A DNA stretch of 64,000 nucleotides from Neoarius graeffei (GCF_027579695.1 NC_083577.1:53937283-54001282), one strand, 5' to 3'; counted from the first letter of the stretch, positions 1 to 11,627 are shown. Numbers and translations: made by a program. The notes: generated by a model from the sequence alone, not told the origin.

Positions 1-502
1 TCAAACACTACCTCCAATAATCCTTTATCAGCCCGACTTCTTGTCCCTCCCACTGTCTCGTTTAGTCCCAGAGAAGCCCGGCTTCCCTGGAAGTGACGAT
101 TTTGTTGATTTTAACCAATAACAACTAGCCGAAATTGGCTGTTCAGAGCCGTCTCGTAGACTGCAACGGATACCCGGCTGCCAGTCAGTGTTGCCAGATA
201 CTGCTGACGTTTTCCATCCCAAAATATGTTCAAAACCCGCCAAAATGCACTTAAAACCACTCAATCTGGCAACACTGCTGCCAGTCCATAGAGCCCATTG
301 AAATAAGAAAGGTTACAGCCTGGCAGCAAAGGTAGATTCTTGTAGCGAACTGCAAGTTCGTCAGACATCACTCAAATAAGTTACAGGATAGTTATGAACA
401 TAAATACAATCTTGGGCATATACTATGTTATGCAAGTTATTGTTTTAATGAGAATTCAACGTCGTAGACGCCGCAGTTTGGGGAGAGAATTTTAGGGGAA
501 GC
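1..502. other. Noncoding, no gene recognised
   Basis: Apart from the 92-bp MITE at 186-277, I see no coding motif or known repeat. Short open frames here are not supported by any recognisable domain. Confidence 0.5.
186..277. mobile_element. 92-bp hAT-type micro-MITE
   Basis: The ends are exact 14-bp inverted repeats, CAGTGTTGCCAGAT and its complement. They are flanked by a perfect 8-bp duplication, ctgccagt, at 178-185 and 278-285. An 8-bp duplication with a CAG start is the hAT signature. There is no coding capacity, so it must have been mobilised by a transposase encoded elsewhere. Confidence 0.85.
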
Positions 503-1008
503 TTGGCTTCCCTTGTTGTCTCTGAGAAATCGCCCCTGAACCTGACACACCCCATAGCAAGATCAGGAAGACTGCAACAAAAAAACTACTTGAAAGCAGT
601 AAATAAACAACAGGTTAATTATGATGCAAAGATACAAAGCACTTATTTTGCTGAAGGAGACATAGTTGGAATCCGCATACACAAAGTGGATTGCACAAAC
701 ACTGGCCCAAGACTTTTGCCATGCAAGGTCCTCACAGTTTCTGGCACAGAAAAGGATGCAACTTACAAGCTGTGTACATCACATGGTCGACTGAGGAACA
801 CTTTTAGATCAGAGCAGCTGGTTAATATGCAAAATGTCTGCTTACCTTCACTAAGATGTCGAATGCTTGGATGAGATCTCCCTAATTCAGGCTTCTTGGA
901 TAAACACTGGTTGGAAAGCAAGTGGAGCAAGTGTGTGTTCTTGTAAAGGCAGTTGTATAACTAACAGATGTACTTGTAAAAAGCAGGGACTTACATGCTC
1001 TACAAATT

Positions 1009-3595
1009 CATGGGCGGATCTACCGGGGTGGCATAGGGTGGCAAATGCCACCCTAAAAGAAAGCCTTGCCACCCCTGCTGCCACCCCAGTTGGCTGCGAC
1101 GAATTCAAAGAAAAATTACGGCCAATTTGACATTTACGTGCGCGAATTTCCAATGTCCGAATGCAGCACGAGATAACGCCAGAGATTGGTTGTTTTGGAA
1201 AATTGAGAGGCGCGAAGTGAGGGAGCCAGGAGTCGCGAGGAAAGGAGACACGGGAGGAAAGAGGTAAAACCTGATTAACTATCTATCAAGAAATGAAATT
1301 ATAATGAATGAACAGTGCTAGCATAGTTGCGAGGCTGATTTTGAGAGGATAAAAATCAGGTTGGAGAACGTTATTTAGCTAACTATACATGTAATGTGAG
1401 CTAGGTCTGACATTAGTTTTGTGTAAAGTCGGCCACAAAAGTTAATATTGATTCAACGTCTGTCAAGGAATTTGTGAAGCGTTTTGCTGAGCAACATGGA
1501 AATCACCGCATTCAGCTGTTGTAGGCATGACAAGTTCATGTTATGCTCACTGGTGAGCCTTTACAAAGCGTGAGAAAAAAAACTATAAAATGTGACACTG
1601 GTGTAAATCGTTTAAATCATGCTGAACTTGAAGCAGTGTTGTTATTGTTGTTGTTTTTTAGTGTCTGTTCTTTTGCATATACAGTATAAAACTGTCCAGA
1701 AACGGTATAGACCTCATCTGAGAATGTATGTTCTTCGTGAACAATAAAAGCATGAGATTAAGTTTGTCTGTATGAGTTTGTAAATGGCAGCCCGTGCCCT
1801 TTTGTAGTGTGTACATACTATTTGTCATCAAACTGTGATAACTGTGATTAAATTCAGCATACAGTTAGGTCCATAAATATTTGGACAGAGGCAACATTTT
1901 TCTAATTTTGGTTCTGTACATTACCACAATGAATTTTGAACAAAACAATTCAGATGCAGTTGAAGTTCAGACTTTCAGCTTTAATTCAGTGGGTTGAACA
2001 AAATGATTGCATAAAAATGTGAGGAACTGAAGCATTTTTTAAACACAATCCCTTCATTTCAGGGGCTCAAAAGTAATTGGACAAATTAAATAATTGTAAA
2101 TAAAATGTTCATTTCTAATACTTGGTTGAAAACCCTTGGTTGGCAATGACTGCCTGAAGTCTTGAACTCATGGACATCACCAGACGCTGTGTTTCCTCCT
2201 TTTTAATACTCTGCCAGGCCTTTACTGCAGCGGTTTTCAGTTGCTGTCTGTTTGTGGGCCTTTCTGTCTGAAGTTTAGTCTTTAACAAGTGAAATGCATG
2301 CTCAATTGGGTTGAGATCAGGTGACTGACTTGGCCATTCAAGAATATTCCACTTCTTTGCTTTAATAAACTCCTGGGTTGCTTTGGCTTTATGTTTTGGG
2401 TCATTGTCCATCTATATTATGAAACACCGACCAATCAGTTTGGCTGCATTTGGCTGGATTTGAGCACACAGTACGTCTCTGAATACCTCAGAATTCATCC
2501 GGCTGCTTCTGTCCTGTGTCACATCATTAATAAACACTAGTGACCCAGTGCCACTGGCAGCCATGCATGCCCAAGCCATCACACTGCCTCCGCCATGTTT
2601 TACAGATGATGTGGTATGCTTTGGATCATGAGCTGTACCACGCCTTCACCGTACTTTTTTCTTTTCATCATTCTGGTAGAGGTTGATCTTGGTTTCATCT
2701 GTCCAAAGAATGTTCTTCCAGAACTGTGCTGGCTTTTTTAGATGTTTTTTAGCAAAGTCCAATCTAGCCTTTTTATTCTTGAGGCTTATGAGTGGCTTGC
2801 ACTGTGCAGTGAACCCTCTGTATTTACTTTCATGCAGTCTTCTCTTTATGGTAGATTTGGATATTGATAGGCCTACTTCCTGGAGAGTGTTGTTCACTTG
2901 GTTGGCTGTTGTGAAGGGGTTTCTCTTCACCATGGACATTATTCTGCGATCATCCACTACTGTTGTCTTCTGTGAGTGTCCAGGTCTTTTTGCATTGATG
3001 AGTTCACCAGTGCTTTCTTTCTTTCTCAGGATGTACCAAACTGTAGAGTTTGCCACTCCTAATATTGTAGCAATTTCTCAGATGGGTTTTTTCTGTTTTC
3101 GCAGCTTAAGGATGGCTTGTTTCACCTGCATGGAGAGCTCCTTTGACCGCATGTTTTCTTCACAGCAAAATCTTCCAAATGCAAGCACCACACCTCAAAT
3201 CAACTCCAGGCCTTTTATCTGCTTAATTGAGAATGACATAATGAAGGAATTGCCCACACCTGCCCATGAAATAGCCTTTGAGTCAATTGTCCAATTACTT
3301 TTGGTCCCTTTAAAAACAGGGTGGCACATGTTAAGGAGCTGAAACTCCTAAACCCTTCATCCAATTTTAATGTGGATATCCTCAAATGAAAGCTGAAAGT
3401 CTGGACTTTATGTCCATGTCCATTATATAACTATAATTTGAATATGTTTCAGTAAACAGGTAAAAAAACAAAATTTGTGTCAGTGTCCAAATATATATGG
3501 ACCTAACTGTATATACGTCTGTAATACGTTGCCACCCCTCAAAAATTCCTGCCCCCCTCTTGCCACCCCATAAATATTTTTCTAGATCCGCCCCG
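1009..3595. mobile_element. hAT-like nonautonomous element carrying a Tc1 copy
   Basis: The left end (catgggcggatcta) and the right end (tagatccgccccg) are inverted. They are flanked by tctacaaa at 999-1006 and 3596-3603, which fits an 8-bp hAT duplication allowing for a slightly decayed edge. Subterminal gccaccc motifs recur at both ends. The interior has no hAT coding sequence. Most of its length is the Tc1 copy at 1862-3509, so the unfilled element was under 1 kb. Confidence 0.7.
1862..3509 (-). mobile_element. Tc1-like transposon, family A, copy 1 (inactive)
   Basis: The terminal inverted repeats begin CAGTTAGGTCCA and are flanked by TA on both sides. The transposase frame runs on the minus strand from 3152 to 2115. 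It is exactly the length of the copy at 11987-13024 (1,038 nt), so it has no net indels. It encodes paired helix-turn-helix regions and the DD34E core (DNDPKHKAKATQE, then [15 protein letters not shown]). It is dead: an in-frame stop replaces a Gln codon near the N-terminus (about 3080), another replaces the Gln of the FIIQ motif (about 2412), and a TGA near 2646 is shared with copy 2. It sits inside the hAT at 1009-3595. Confidence 0.9.
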
Positions 3596-3666
3596 TCTAC
3601 AAAGTGTCACCCTTCAACAATTGGTGTGTGTCAAAACAAAAATTAGGTCATTAATATGGATATGTT

Positions 3667-3732
3667 TATGTTGATCTTACAATAATTACAAGAACTATTG
3701 TTACAAGAACTTACAATAGTAAGATCAACATA
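3667..3732. repeat. Short inverted repeat (hairpin)
   Basis: The 14-bp arms tatgttgatcttac (3667-3680) and their exact complement (3719-3732) flank an AT-rich 38-nt loop. It may be a decayed MITE or a terminal hairpin. No flanking duplication was identified. Confidence 0.5.
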
Positions 3733-4009
3733 GTGTAATAATTTTTCATGAATAAAATGGATATCCCATTGACGTTTCATGTATAAATTACATGAATAAA
3801 ATGGCTGTTATGGTAAAACTAGCAAGAGTTATTGTTCTTTGTTTTCACCAGGATAGAACATCTTACTATTAGGATCCCAAATTGCAATCTCTACTAATCT
3901 TTTGGATTAGAGTCTCTACCAGAATTTCCAATCTTCCCAGTAGAGATTGCAATCAGAGTTTCTACTGATAGAATCTCCAATCAGAGTCTCTCCTGGTAGA
4001 ATCTCCATT

Positions 4010-5113
4010 TCTTGATGGATTTTCACCAAATTTGGCAAGTAGGTCTGGGGATGACCCGGAATTTTGCAGATAGAAGCAAAATTCATGTACAGGCCCCAGG
4101 GAAGTCCCTGGGGGGCACAACATCCATCCACCCTAGGGCTGCATACCGTGTACCGGTACTGTACCGTGAAAATCGATTCGGTACAGGTCCAAAATACCGG
4201 ATCATGAAGTACCGGTACTGTACCGATATAAATTTACATCAAGTATATGCTTATTTTGTGACTGAAGATGCGTAAATCCTACCACAAAGACAAAAATTTA
4301 GCACTGGAAAAGACGTAAAATGCCGTGCTGAAACTTGAAATCGGAGCCATCTTTGATTTGCGATCCTCTCGCCACAGTCTCACGAGACATTGCGAGAGCT
4401 TGGCTGATCCAGCGTTCTGATTGGTCAAAAAGACTCAAAAGCAGATCAGCCATTTTTCCTTTGCTGGCATTGGCAGCCTTTGTTGCTTTGTGTAATTTTG
4501 CCGCATAAGTTAAAGGCCGTGGACTGCGCGTAGTCTGTAGTACTCTAGTGTAGTCACTTCTCGCTGTGAGACAACTTATGACTTTTTGTCCCAAGTTAAC
4601 TATAAGGTGACTGAGAAGTGAGGTAGGAAACCTAGTTATGTTTGGTTTTCTTTGAATAAAGATACTGACAAGTTGTCAACAGTTTATTAATGTTTCTGTC
4701 ATTATTGAAGAAGTTCAGAAGAATTTGTCAAATTGTTCAGGTACAGGTACAAGTCCGGACCTGTACCTAAACCTCTGTACCGGTACCTGTACCTGATGTT
4801 ACGTTTAGGTACGCGACCCTAATCCACCCCCTCCCTCAATGACTTTCACATAACATTTATCAACACAAAATCTCGACAGATCTTCACTAAACTTGGCACG
4901 TAGGCACAGGAGATAGCTACAATTTAGCAGAACTCAAAAATTCCATATTTGGGCCCCAGGGGGTCCCCGGTGGGCCCCTGGTTGGTGGATGTTTGAATTT
5001 TTGTTTGTCTTGGGTTAACATCATTTCTCGACAGATCCTCAACAGATTTGACATGGAAGCCTGGGGGCAACCCAGAATTTGGCAAAACCCAGGCAACGCC
5101 AGGTAACCTGCTA

Positions 5114-5115
<2 letters not shown>
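4010..5115. repeat. Diverged ~155-bp tandem repeat, three units
   Basis: Related units start near 4010, 4871 and 5026. Each has the pattern of a gatnntcaccaaatttggca-like start, a ggtctgggg-like stretch and a gggccccaggg-like stretch. Units 2 and 3 are 155 bp apart. Unit 1 is separated from unit 2 by the hAT MITE at 4134-4821. No coding potential is apparent. Confidence 0.55.
4134..4821. mobile_element. hAT MITE with perfect 8-bp duplication
   Basis: The ends TAGGGCTGC and GCGACCCTA are inverted and flanked by atccaccc at 4126-4133 and 4822-4829. The subterminal regions are packed with the palindromic motif accggtac and its variants on both sides (4150-4230 and 4735-4815). Such repeated motifs are typical transposase-binding arrays. 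The central part has no recognisable protein. Confidence 0.85.

Positions 5116-5139
<24 letters not shown>
5114..5139. repeat. (GT)n microsatellite
   Basis: A pure GT dinucleotide run that follows the third unit of the tandem repeat. Confidence 0.95.
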
Positions 5140-5147
<8 letters not shown>

Positions 5148-6447
5148 CACACACAGCTTTTTTACTTCAAGGGCCTCAAGTCCCATACCATCTAGCAGGA
5201 TTAAAATTCAAAATCTTTAAAACACACACTAAAAACAAGCTACAAATTAATATGAATTAGATTTTATTCCATTTTACAATAAAATGAAATGAGATCAGAT
5301 AAAACCCTCGACAACTGAAGTAGTTATATGTACTTCTGTTTTAGTGCAGATGATGTCTCAATGCCATCTGTTGATGGTATAACGTGTAATTTGTGCATGT
5401 TATGGTTAGTGTGGCACGTCTTCCTTTCCCACATCCTTACTCACCTTTGTACATTTTAAAAGAACATTTCCTTTAACTTCATAACCGATAATCAGGTGCT
5501 ACAGTAAAAATGATGGTGGGTTCAATTTTCATTGTGAATTTTTTTTTTCACATTAAAAGACAGCGTGGTTCCACAAAAATGAAATAAAATAAAAATAAAA
5601 GATTCTTCTTTGCACGTTCTATCCATGCTGCACCATACACTGCACAGTTTATAAAGTTTCAACATCAAACAAAATGAACTGCTTGAGCTGTGCTGTATTG
5701 CTGATTTGAACAGTGTTCATCTCTTTATTTGCCTTACTAAATGCATAAATCTTGCCTGAACTATGAATTAAAGCTTGAGCTGACGCACTTCCTGTCTCTG
5801 TTAAGAGGCACAGATCGAGAAGAAGCTGTTTCCTGAATGTAACAGTCATAAAGCACAATAACGGCCTGTGATACACGTGGGAGTCTACATGTGCTCAGTT
5901 GGGTAAGTGAAGTGGAAGTAACTTCCACAAACATGAAGACACTTTGAAAAATCAGTCTGTTTATTTGCTAAGGATTAATGAATTTAAAAAACTGTAATCA
6001 AGTTGATGTCATGTTGATTTAATTAATGGGGTTTTTTTTGGCTTATACATTATACTGAGGAATAGAGTATGTGAAAGGTGATGCGATTTTCTGTGACTGT
6101 GAAGTGAATTGTGCTAGAGAATGAGTAGCACAATGTGTAAATCATAAAAATCATGTGGAAATAAGTGGCACGCTTCTTTTTGTTTTGTGCTTCCCCTTTC
6201 ATACTTGAAAGAAATTAAATCTAGGACATACCGAGGCTATCAGCTTTTTCAGCAAAAAAGCAAGTTATTGAAGTCTTCCCTTGTAACCACTGTGGAACAC
6301 AAACAAAGTAAAGCTAAATACAATTATGGTAAAACTACAGTGCAAAAAAGAGAAATGGGTTTCTTTTAAACAAGGGAAGTGTTATCTACTATGTAGTAAG
6401 AATATCTAGAAATCTACTGAGTGAACTTATATTTGTTTTAACACATC
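5140..6447. other. Noncoding stretch upstream of p2ry8
   Basis: AT-rich sequence without a supported gene. Short A- and T-runs occur, but no recognised element ends or exon. Confidence 0.5.
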
Positions 6448-6560
6448 AATCCATCCACCCATTATCTATGCTGCTTGTCTGTCAGGGTCGTGGGGGAAGT
6501 TGGAGCCAATCCCACCTGACTTCAGGCGAGAGACAGGGTGAAATCAGGGAAGGTCTAAAA
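6448..6560 (-). mobile_element. Old SINE remnant, 3' half
   Basis: Matches the tail half of the recurrent SINE in minus orientation (gtctgtcagggtcg, ggagccaatcccacctgact) with many substitutions. The tRNA-like head is missing. It is clearly older than the copy at 7030-7384. Confidence 0.7.
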
Positions 6561-6680
6561 CAATCTAATAGAGAGAGATTTTATTGGAAGTTGTCTATAT
6601 ACACACAATATATAATATTTTTAATTGCAAAGATATCATTTTTTGCAATGTACTGAGACTTTAATGTAATAAAATATATA

Positions 6681-7593
6681 CAACGGGATCCAAATGTCTA
6701 AGAGCACTAGTGAAAATGCCTCTGTTTGGCATTATTTTTCAATTTAACACAAAGGTTTTCATTACAAATGATATTATCAAGCATAACTTGAAAGAAAATA
6801 AGTTTTTTGAAACATTTACATAAATTTCAGAATTTGTTAGTATTAGGTATGTCCCCTTTTTGCTTTAATGACAGTGTGCACTCGAGCTGGCATGGACTCC
6901 ACAAATTTGTGCAAAACCTTATGATCCCTTTAAGATCAAATCCATCAGTGTCGTCTCAACATGTGATTCAATGTAAGGGATAAGACTCATGGATAATTTG
7001 GCCTTTTGGAAAAAGGAGTTCACATGATCCTCTCATCTCATTATCTCTAGCCGCTTTATCCTGTTCTACAGGGTCGCAGGCAAGCTGGAGCCTATCCCAG
7101 CTGACTATGGGTGAAAGGCAGGGTACACCCTGGACAAGGTCATCACAGGGCTGATACATAGACAACCATTCACACTCACACCTACGGTCAATTTAGAGTC
7201 GCCAGTTAACCTAACCTGCATGTCTTTGGACTGTGGGGGAAACCGGAGCACCCGGAGGAAACCCATGTGGACACGGGGAGAACATGCAAACTCCTCACAG
7301 AAAGGCCCTTGCTGGCCACGGGGCTTGAACCCGGACCTTCTTGTTGTGAGGCGACAGCGCTAACCACTACACCACCGTGCCGCCTTCACATGATCAATAT
7401 CGCAAAATTGCTTATATTTATATAGCAACCTAGAAATTGTGCAACATTTTTAATACTGAATGGTCGAGATGGGGAACATGTCCTTTTGTTGTTTTAGAAT
7501 ATTCAAAATTCTAAAACTTTCTGTTTATTTCCAGTTTTGATTTTAATAAAATCCCAGATTTTCAATGTGGTCTCAGACTTTTGGACCCCACTG
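6681..7593 (-). mobile_element. Tc1-type MITE interrupted by a SINE
   Basis: The right end reads as CAGTGGGGTCCAAAAGTC on the minus strand and the left end is a diverged match (CAACGGGATCCAAATGTC). Both are bounded by TA. Near 6855-6920 the minus strand still reads like a Tc1 C-terminus (FVESMPARVHTVIKAK). Removing the SINE leaves about 550 bp, so this is an internally deleted copy. Confidence 0.75.
7030..7384 (-). mobile_element. tRNA-derived SINE
   Basis: Full-length copy with head and B box near the right end. An exact 11-bp duplication, ttcacatgatc, lies at 7019-7029 and 7385-7395. Inserted in the Tc1-type MITE at 6681-7593. Confidence 0.92.
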
Positions 7594-7595
7594 TA

Positions 7596-8628
7596 TGTTG
7601 TCTCAGTGTATGCCCTGTATGTAACCTTGTATCTCCATAGACACTTACCCGTGTTTGCAAATAAATATCACAAAAACCATCTCGTGTAGTTGATTCATGC
7701 ATCAAAAGAAAGTGACTTACACTAGGACATTATTGTTTAATTTGAAAACTTATCTTTATACTGATAGACTTCAGTCTAAAGACAATCAGCAAGCCAAAAC
7801 CCTGCCAGACACAAGGGTTTGTGCTGATAAATAAATGCATGAGTAATGTAGTTTATTTATATATGGTAATGTCCTGCTAAATGACAACATAAATGGCTGT
7901 CATATTAAGTAAAGAAGTAGTAATAACAAATTAAATCATCAAATCAAATTAATATTTTCATAATATAATAACACATATATAATACAATCATAAATGAATA
8001 CAAAACCATATAGACTAGCCATACAGTTTGTGTAACTGGTATGACAACTGCCACGTATGAAACCACGGTCCTTCCCGTAGAAAAAAAAAATCAGTGCAAA
8101 AAAAAAAAAATCAGTGCAGATGCAAGAATATTTATGCATGCTGCAAAAATATATGAGTAATATTAAAATCAGATATTGGTGCATGGAATGGCAGTTTATT
8201 AAGCTTTTAGATAAGGTGAGGCTTCCTTAATGCATAAGCAAGATGCATTGGAAGATTAAGAACCTCATATCGTGAGAATTCAACCAGCACTTCTGCACAT
8301 CCTGTATTTCATACCTCTCTGCACTATAACATCAAGCTGCATCTGCTGGATGTGTGAAATCAACATGTGAAAGAAACTGTGAAAAAAAACAGATTTTTCT
8401 TTTGAGTGATAAAAGCTTACACATGATTAGGCTTAATACAATAAAACAAATGCAGAAGTTAGAAATTATTTGTGTCTAATTTAGCTGTTGAACTACATTA
8501 ATAAAAATATTGCCATTGCTTGACATGCACAAACATCTTGTATATATTTTCAGAGACAATGTGGGTTGCTCACAAATAGGGTATAATAACGTGGAATGTT
8601 ACATCACTTTTTCTGTCTTTCTGTACAG
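7596..8628. other. 5' flank / intron upstream of the p2ry8 coding exon
   Basis: AT-rich noncoding sequence. It ends in a pyrimidine tract and AG acceptor (tctttctgtacag, AG at 8627-8628), so at least its 3' part should be an intron after an untranslated first exon. I could not locate that exon. Confidence 0.55.
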
Positions 8629-8649
8629 GGGAGAAATATAACCTCAAAC

Positions 8650-9708
8650 ATGAGTGCCAACGCCAGTAGTATAGACAATGTGACTCTGTCTATACTTCAG
8701 ACCAAATGGTCTGTTAACCTTATGTCATTCATCTATTTCATTGTGACCCTGGTGAACCTTAGTGGGAATGGCCTTTCAATGTGGCTGCTGTTGTTCCGCA
8801 CATACCCAAAGACCCCTTCCATCATCTTTATGATCAACCTCACCATCACTGACCTGGCACTGGGCTTAGCACTCCCTTTCCAGATCATGTACCAACTGCA
8901 AGGCAACAACTGGACCCTGGGCTCAAGCATGTGCAACGTACTTACAGTCACCTTCTTTGTTAACATGTATTGTTCCATTTTGACGATGACGGCTATCAGC
9001 ACTGAGCGCTACATAGGTATTGTGAAACCTATGCGCTACAGACAGACAAATGTGAAGATCAGGAATGCAATTTTTGTATGCATAGTTATGTGGGGCATTG
9101 TTCTAGCAGTTCTCAGCCCTCTGGAGAAGACGGATCTAACATTTTACGTGCAAGAGCTCAATATCACCACCTGCTTTGACATTCTAAAGAAGGACATGCT
9201 CCCATCAGTCACACACTGGGCAGCCTTCCTGTTTGCGATGTTTGGCTTACTATTCCTTTGTCCCTTCATCATAACTGTGTACTGCTACATCAGGATCATC
9301 CGTGCTCTCATCAAAAATTCCAAAAGCAACCAGAAAGGTCGTGCTGTGCGCTTGGCTTTTATTGTCTTATTTGTGTTTACTGTCTGTTTTGCACCCAACA
9401 ACATATTACTCCTGGCCCACACAGTAGCAAAGCTTTACTATGAAAAATCTCTGTACATGTACTATAAGCTGTCCCTCTCACTTAGCTGCATCAACAGCTG
9501 CTTGGATCCATTTATCTACTATTTAGCCTCAAAGGATTTCCGTCGAAAGATGAGACAGATGTTCAAGCTGCAAAACCACAGCATGGTGGATACAGAAATG
9601 AGTGATGTCCGCAGAGAGAGTTTCCATTCAGCTCGTACTGGTTCTATTGGGAAAGCAGATGCTAAACACACAGAAAGATCCATTAGTCGGGCCAATTCAA
9701 ACTTATAG
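8650..9708 (+). CDS. p2ry8: P2Y purinoceptor 8 (class A GPCR)
   Basis: The protein has 352 residues and seven membrane segments. P2RY8 is a plasma-membrane receptor that couples to G-alpha-13; in mammals it confines germinal-centre B cells and responds to S-geranylgeranyl-L-glutathione. Seen here: N-glycosylation sites at N4 and N10, a GN motif in TM1, TDLALG in TM2, the disulfide pair in SSMCNV and TTCFD, TERY after TM3 in place of DRY, CFAPNN in TM6 and CLDPFIYY in TM7. The tail motif RRESFHSARTGS closely matches human P2RY8 (RRESLFSARTTS) and separates it from other P2Y receptors. I chose ATG 8650 because an AG acceptor lies at 8627-8628; an upstream in-frame ATG at 8596 is intronic. The coding exon is intact. 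Its place upstream of asmtl in the same orientation agrees with human PAR1. Confidence 0.95.
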   Translation: MSANASSIDNVTLSILQTKWSVNLMSFIYFIVTLVNLSGNGLSMWLLLFRTYPKTPSIIFMINLTITDLALGLALPFQIMYQLQGNNWTLGSSMCNVLTVTFFVNMYCSILTMTAISTERYIGIVKPMRYRQTNVKIRNAIFVCIVMWGIVLAVLSPLEKTDLTFYVQELNITTCFDILKKDMLPSVTHWAAFLFAMFGLLFLCPFIITVYCYIRIIRALIKNSKSNQKGRAVRLAFIVLFVFTVCFAPNNILLLAHTVAKLYYEKSLYMYYKLSLSLSCINSCLDPFIYYLASKDFRRKMRQMFKLQNHSMVDTEMSDVRRESFHSARTGSIGKADAKHTERSISRANSNL

Positions 9709-10206
9709 CTTTCAAAATGAAATTGCACCCATTTTTACTTCTCATGTTTTTGTTCATATTTCACTTTCTTTCAGGGTGAAGAGGAAGCCAGCCTGTTTCT
9801 TCCTTCCTCATTGTAGATAGTTTTTTTTTTATAAACCATGTTTTTTTTTACCTAATATTTAAACAGTGTGTTTGAAGTTTTTTTGTAGCATTTGCATATT
9901 TTTTCACTCATTCCCTAGGGATACTCTTTCTATAAAAGGTGACTGCCACTGAACTAACTAACTAACTAACTAACTATTTTGCATTTATTTGTCATTTATT
10001 TGTTTTGTTCCTACATTTTAAAGTATTATATATAGTTCTGCACAATTCCATAAATATTATTTGGTTGATATGCACTTTTAGGGTGTGTGTCCATATAGCA
10101 GGGGTTTTTTTTGGGGGGAGAGAGGTGCTTCACCCCAACATGTCATCAAAAAATCACTCCCATACTGTGTCGATTTTGTTGTCTGACAACAATATTTTGA
10201 GAACAT
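9709..10206 (+). other. Probable p2ry8 3' UTR and flank
   Basis: No coding sequence. Contains T-rich runs and an (AACT)n run at about 9951-9976. No canonical AATAAA is obvious before the SINE, so the transcript end is not located. Confidence 0.45.
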
Positions 10207-10220
10207 ATCACCATTAACCA

Positions 10221-10591
10221 ATGGGCGGCACGGTGGTGTAGTGGTTAGCGCTGTCGCCTCACAGCAAGAAAAAGGTCCAGGTTTGAGCCCCGTGGCTGGC
10301 GAGGGCCTTTCTGTGCGGAGTTTGCATGTTCTCCCCGTGTCCGCGTGGGTTTCCTCCGGGTGCTCCGGTTTTCCCCACGGTCCAAAGACATGCAGGTTAG
10401 GTTAACTGGTGACTCTAAATTGACCGTAGGTGTGAATGTGAATGGTTGTCTATGTGTCAGCCCTGTGATGACCTGGCGACTTGTCCAGGGTGTACCCCGC
10501 CTTTCGCCCGTAGTCAGCTGGGATAGGCTCCAGCTTGCCTGCGACCCTGTAGAACAGGAAAAAGCAGCTAGAGATAATGAGATGAGATGAG
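10221..10591 (+). mobile_element. tRNA-derived SINE, full length
   Basis: Head, B box and the repeated gagat tail are all present. An exact 14-bp duplication, atcaccattaacca, lies at 10207-10220 and 10592-10605. This is one of the best-preserved copies in the window, so probably a late insertion. Confidence 0.95.
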
Positions 10592-10605
10592 ATCACCATT
10601 AACCA

Positions 10606-11627
10606 CTATATGATTGGTTGCCTGAAATGGAGCCACCGCAGGATTGGTTGCCTGAAAAGAGTGACAATGACAACACCAGTGCCTTCCTGAAAAGTTCAGA
10701 GATTTTCAACTCAAAGCATTTGGAACAGTCACACAAAAACAGCCCAGCACTCTCTAAAAAACACTGGGTGCAGTGCTTTTTCTCTGTAGGTGGTGGCATG
10801 CAAGTACCTCTTGCTGCAAGTCTGCAGGGTGGGGCTATTTGTGGAGCAAGATGTCACACACTTACCGTACATGGAGGCGATGACATACATTGGTTATGGT
10901 TAGGATTTGGGTTAGGATGCTGTAATTTTCCTTATATGGTAAGTGTGTGACATTTTGACCTGCCCCATCCAACAGGCTGCAGAGGGGACACTCTTGCCAC
11001 ATAATGCTCTTTCCTCATTGGGAACAAATGGGAAAAAAAAGAAAAAAAAAGATGCTTGTGCTCAGAAAAAATGCTATGTGGACACACCCTTAAGGATCTC
11101 TGGGAATTATATTGTAGCTCTTACTAAAGCGTTGTCGCTAAATTTGTTTACTTGCTTTAGTTACTTTTCCTTAAAAGCTCTTTATTTTATGTCAACAAAT
11201 GTGTTTTAGATAACATTATATATTAATTACTTTTTACGCCATAGGATGCAATATCATGGAAAACTGTGTCTTTTGCAATAAATGATGCTGGTTTAAAAAA
11301 GCATTTTCTTTCCTAAAATATTTCATACTAGCCTCAATATTTAACAAAGTTATCCACCAACTATCATTATGCAAACAAGGGAAACCTATTATCTTGGTTT
11401 GTTTCAGGGTACTGCACTTTGTTTTTAATTCTCCATCAGTTGATAAATGTTGTAAGGTGTGTGTGTGTGTGTGTGTGGGGGGGGGGGGGGGGTGTGAATC
11501 AAAAAGCTCTAAGACAGATGTTATAATTTCAAAAGGAATTCAAAAGAATTCAAAAAAGGAATACAAAGAAGGAATTCTCCAATGGAAACATCGCTTGCAG
11601 AAGTGTTTAGATTTAAATGGAGAGAAA
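10606..11627. other. Noncoding stretch with GT/G run
   Basis: No gene recognised. A (GT)n run passes into a poly-G tract at about 11457-11492. An AATAAA-like signal near 11277 could serve a long p2ry8 3' UTR, but nothing ties it to the gene. Confidence 0.45.

Larger units (their letters stand above)
503..3655 (+). mobile_element. Integrase-type element fossil with Cys-rich tail (Ginger/KRBA2-like), split by a hAT
   Basis: The translated stretch 503-870 resembles the region just after the integrase core in Ginger-like elements and KRBA2-like proteins. From about 925 it runs into a CXC-type zinc tail (CSCKGSCITNRCTCKKQG). The tail is interrupted by the hAT at 1009-3595 and resumes at about 3596 with a further Cys-His pair, so the family's usual cysteine pattern spans the insertion. 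Only the C-terminal part is present and it is broken; no integrase core or terminal repeats were found. Assignment is by remembered motif layout. A retroelement integrase tail is the alternative. Confidence 0.5.

Noticed and set aside
28-264. Open frame of 78 codons on the minus strand
   Set aside because: No domain, and it overlaps the 92-bp MITE.
2683-3342. 219-codon + frame, mirrored by a 219-codon minus frame at 11797-12456
   Set aside because: Both are antisense to Tc1 transposase; the open frame is a shadow of the real coding strand.
8596-8649. Upstream in-frame ATG extending p2ry8 by 18 residues
   Set aside because: It lies before a clear splice acceptor (AG 8627-8628) and would put intron sequence into the protein.
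10221-10280. Functional tRNA gene in the SINE head (also at the other SINE copies)
   Set aside because: A and B box remnants are part of the SINE; no cloverleaf with a plausible anticodon arm and acceptor pairing was found.
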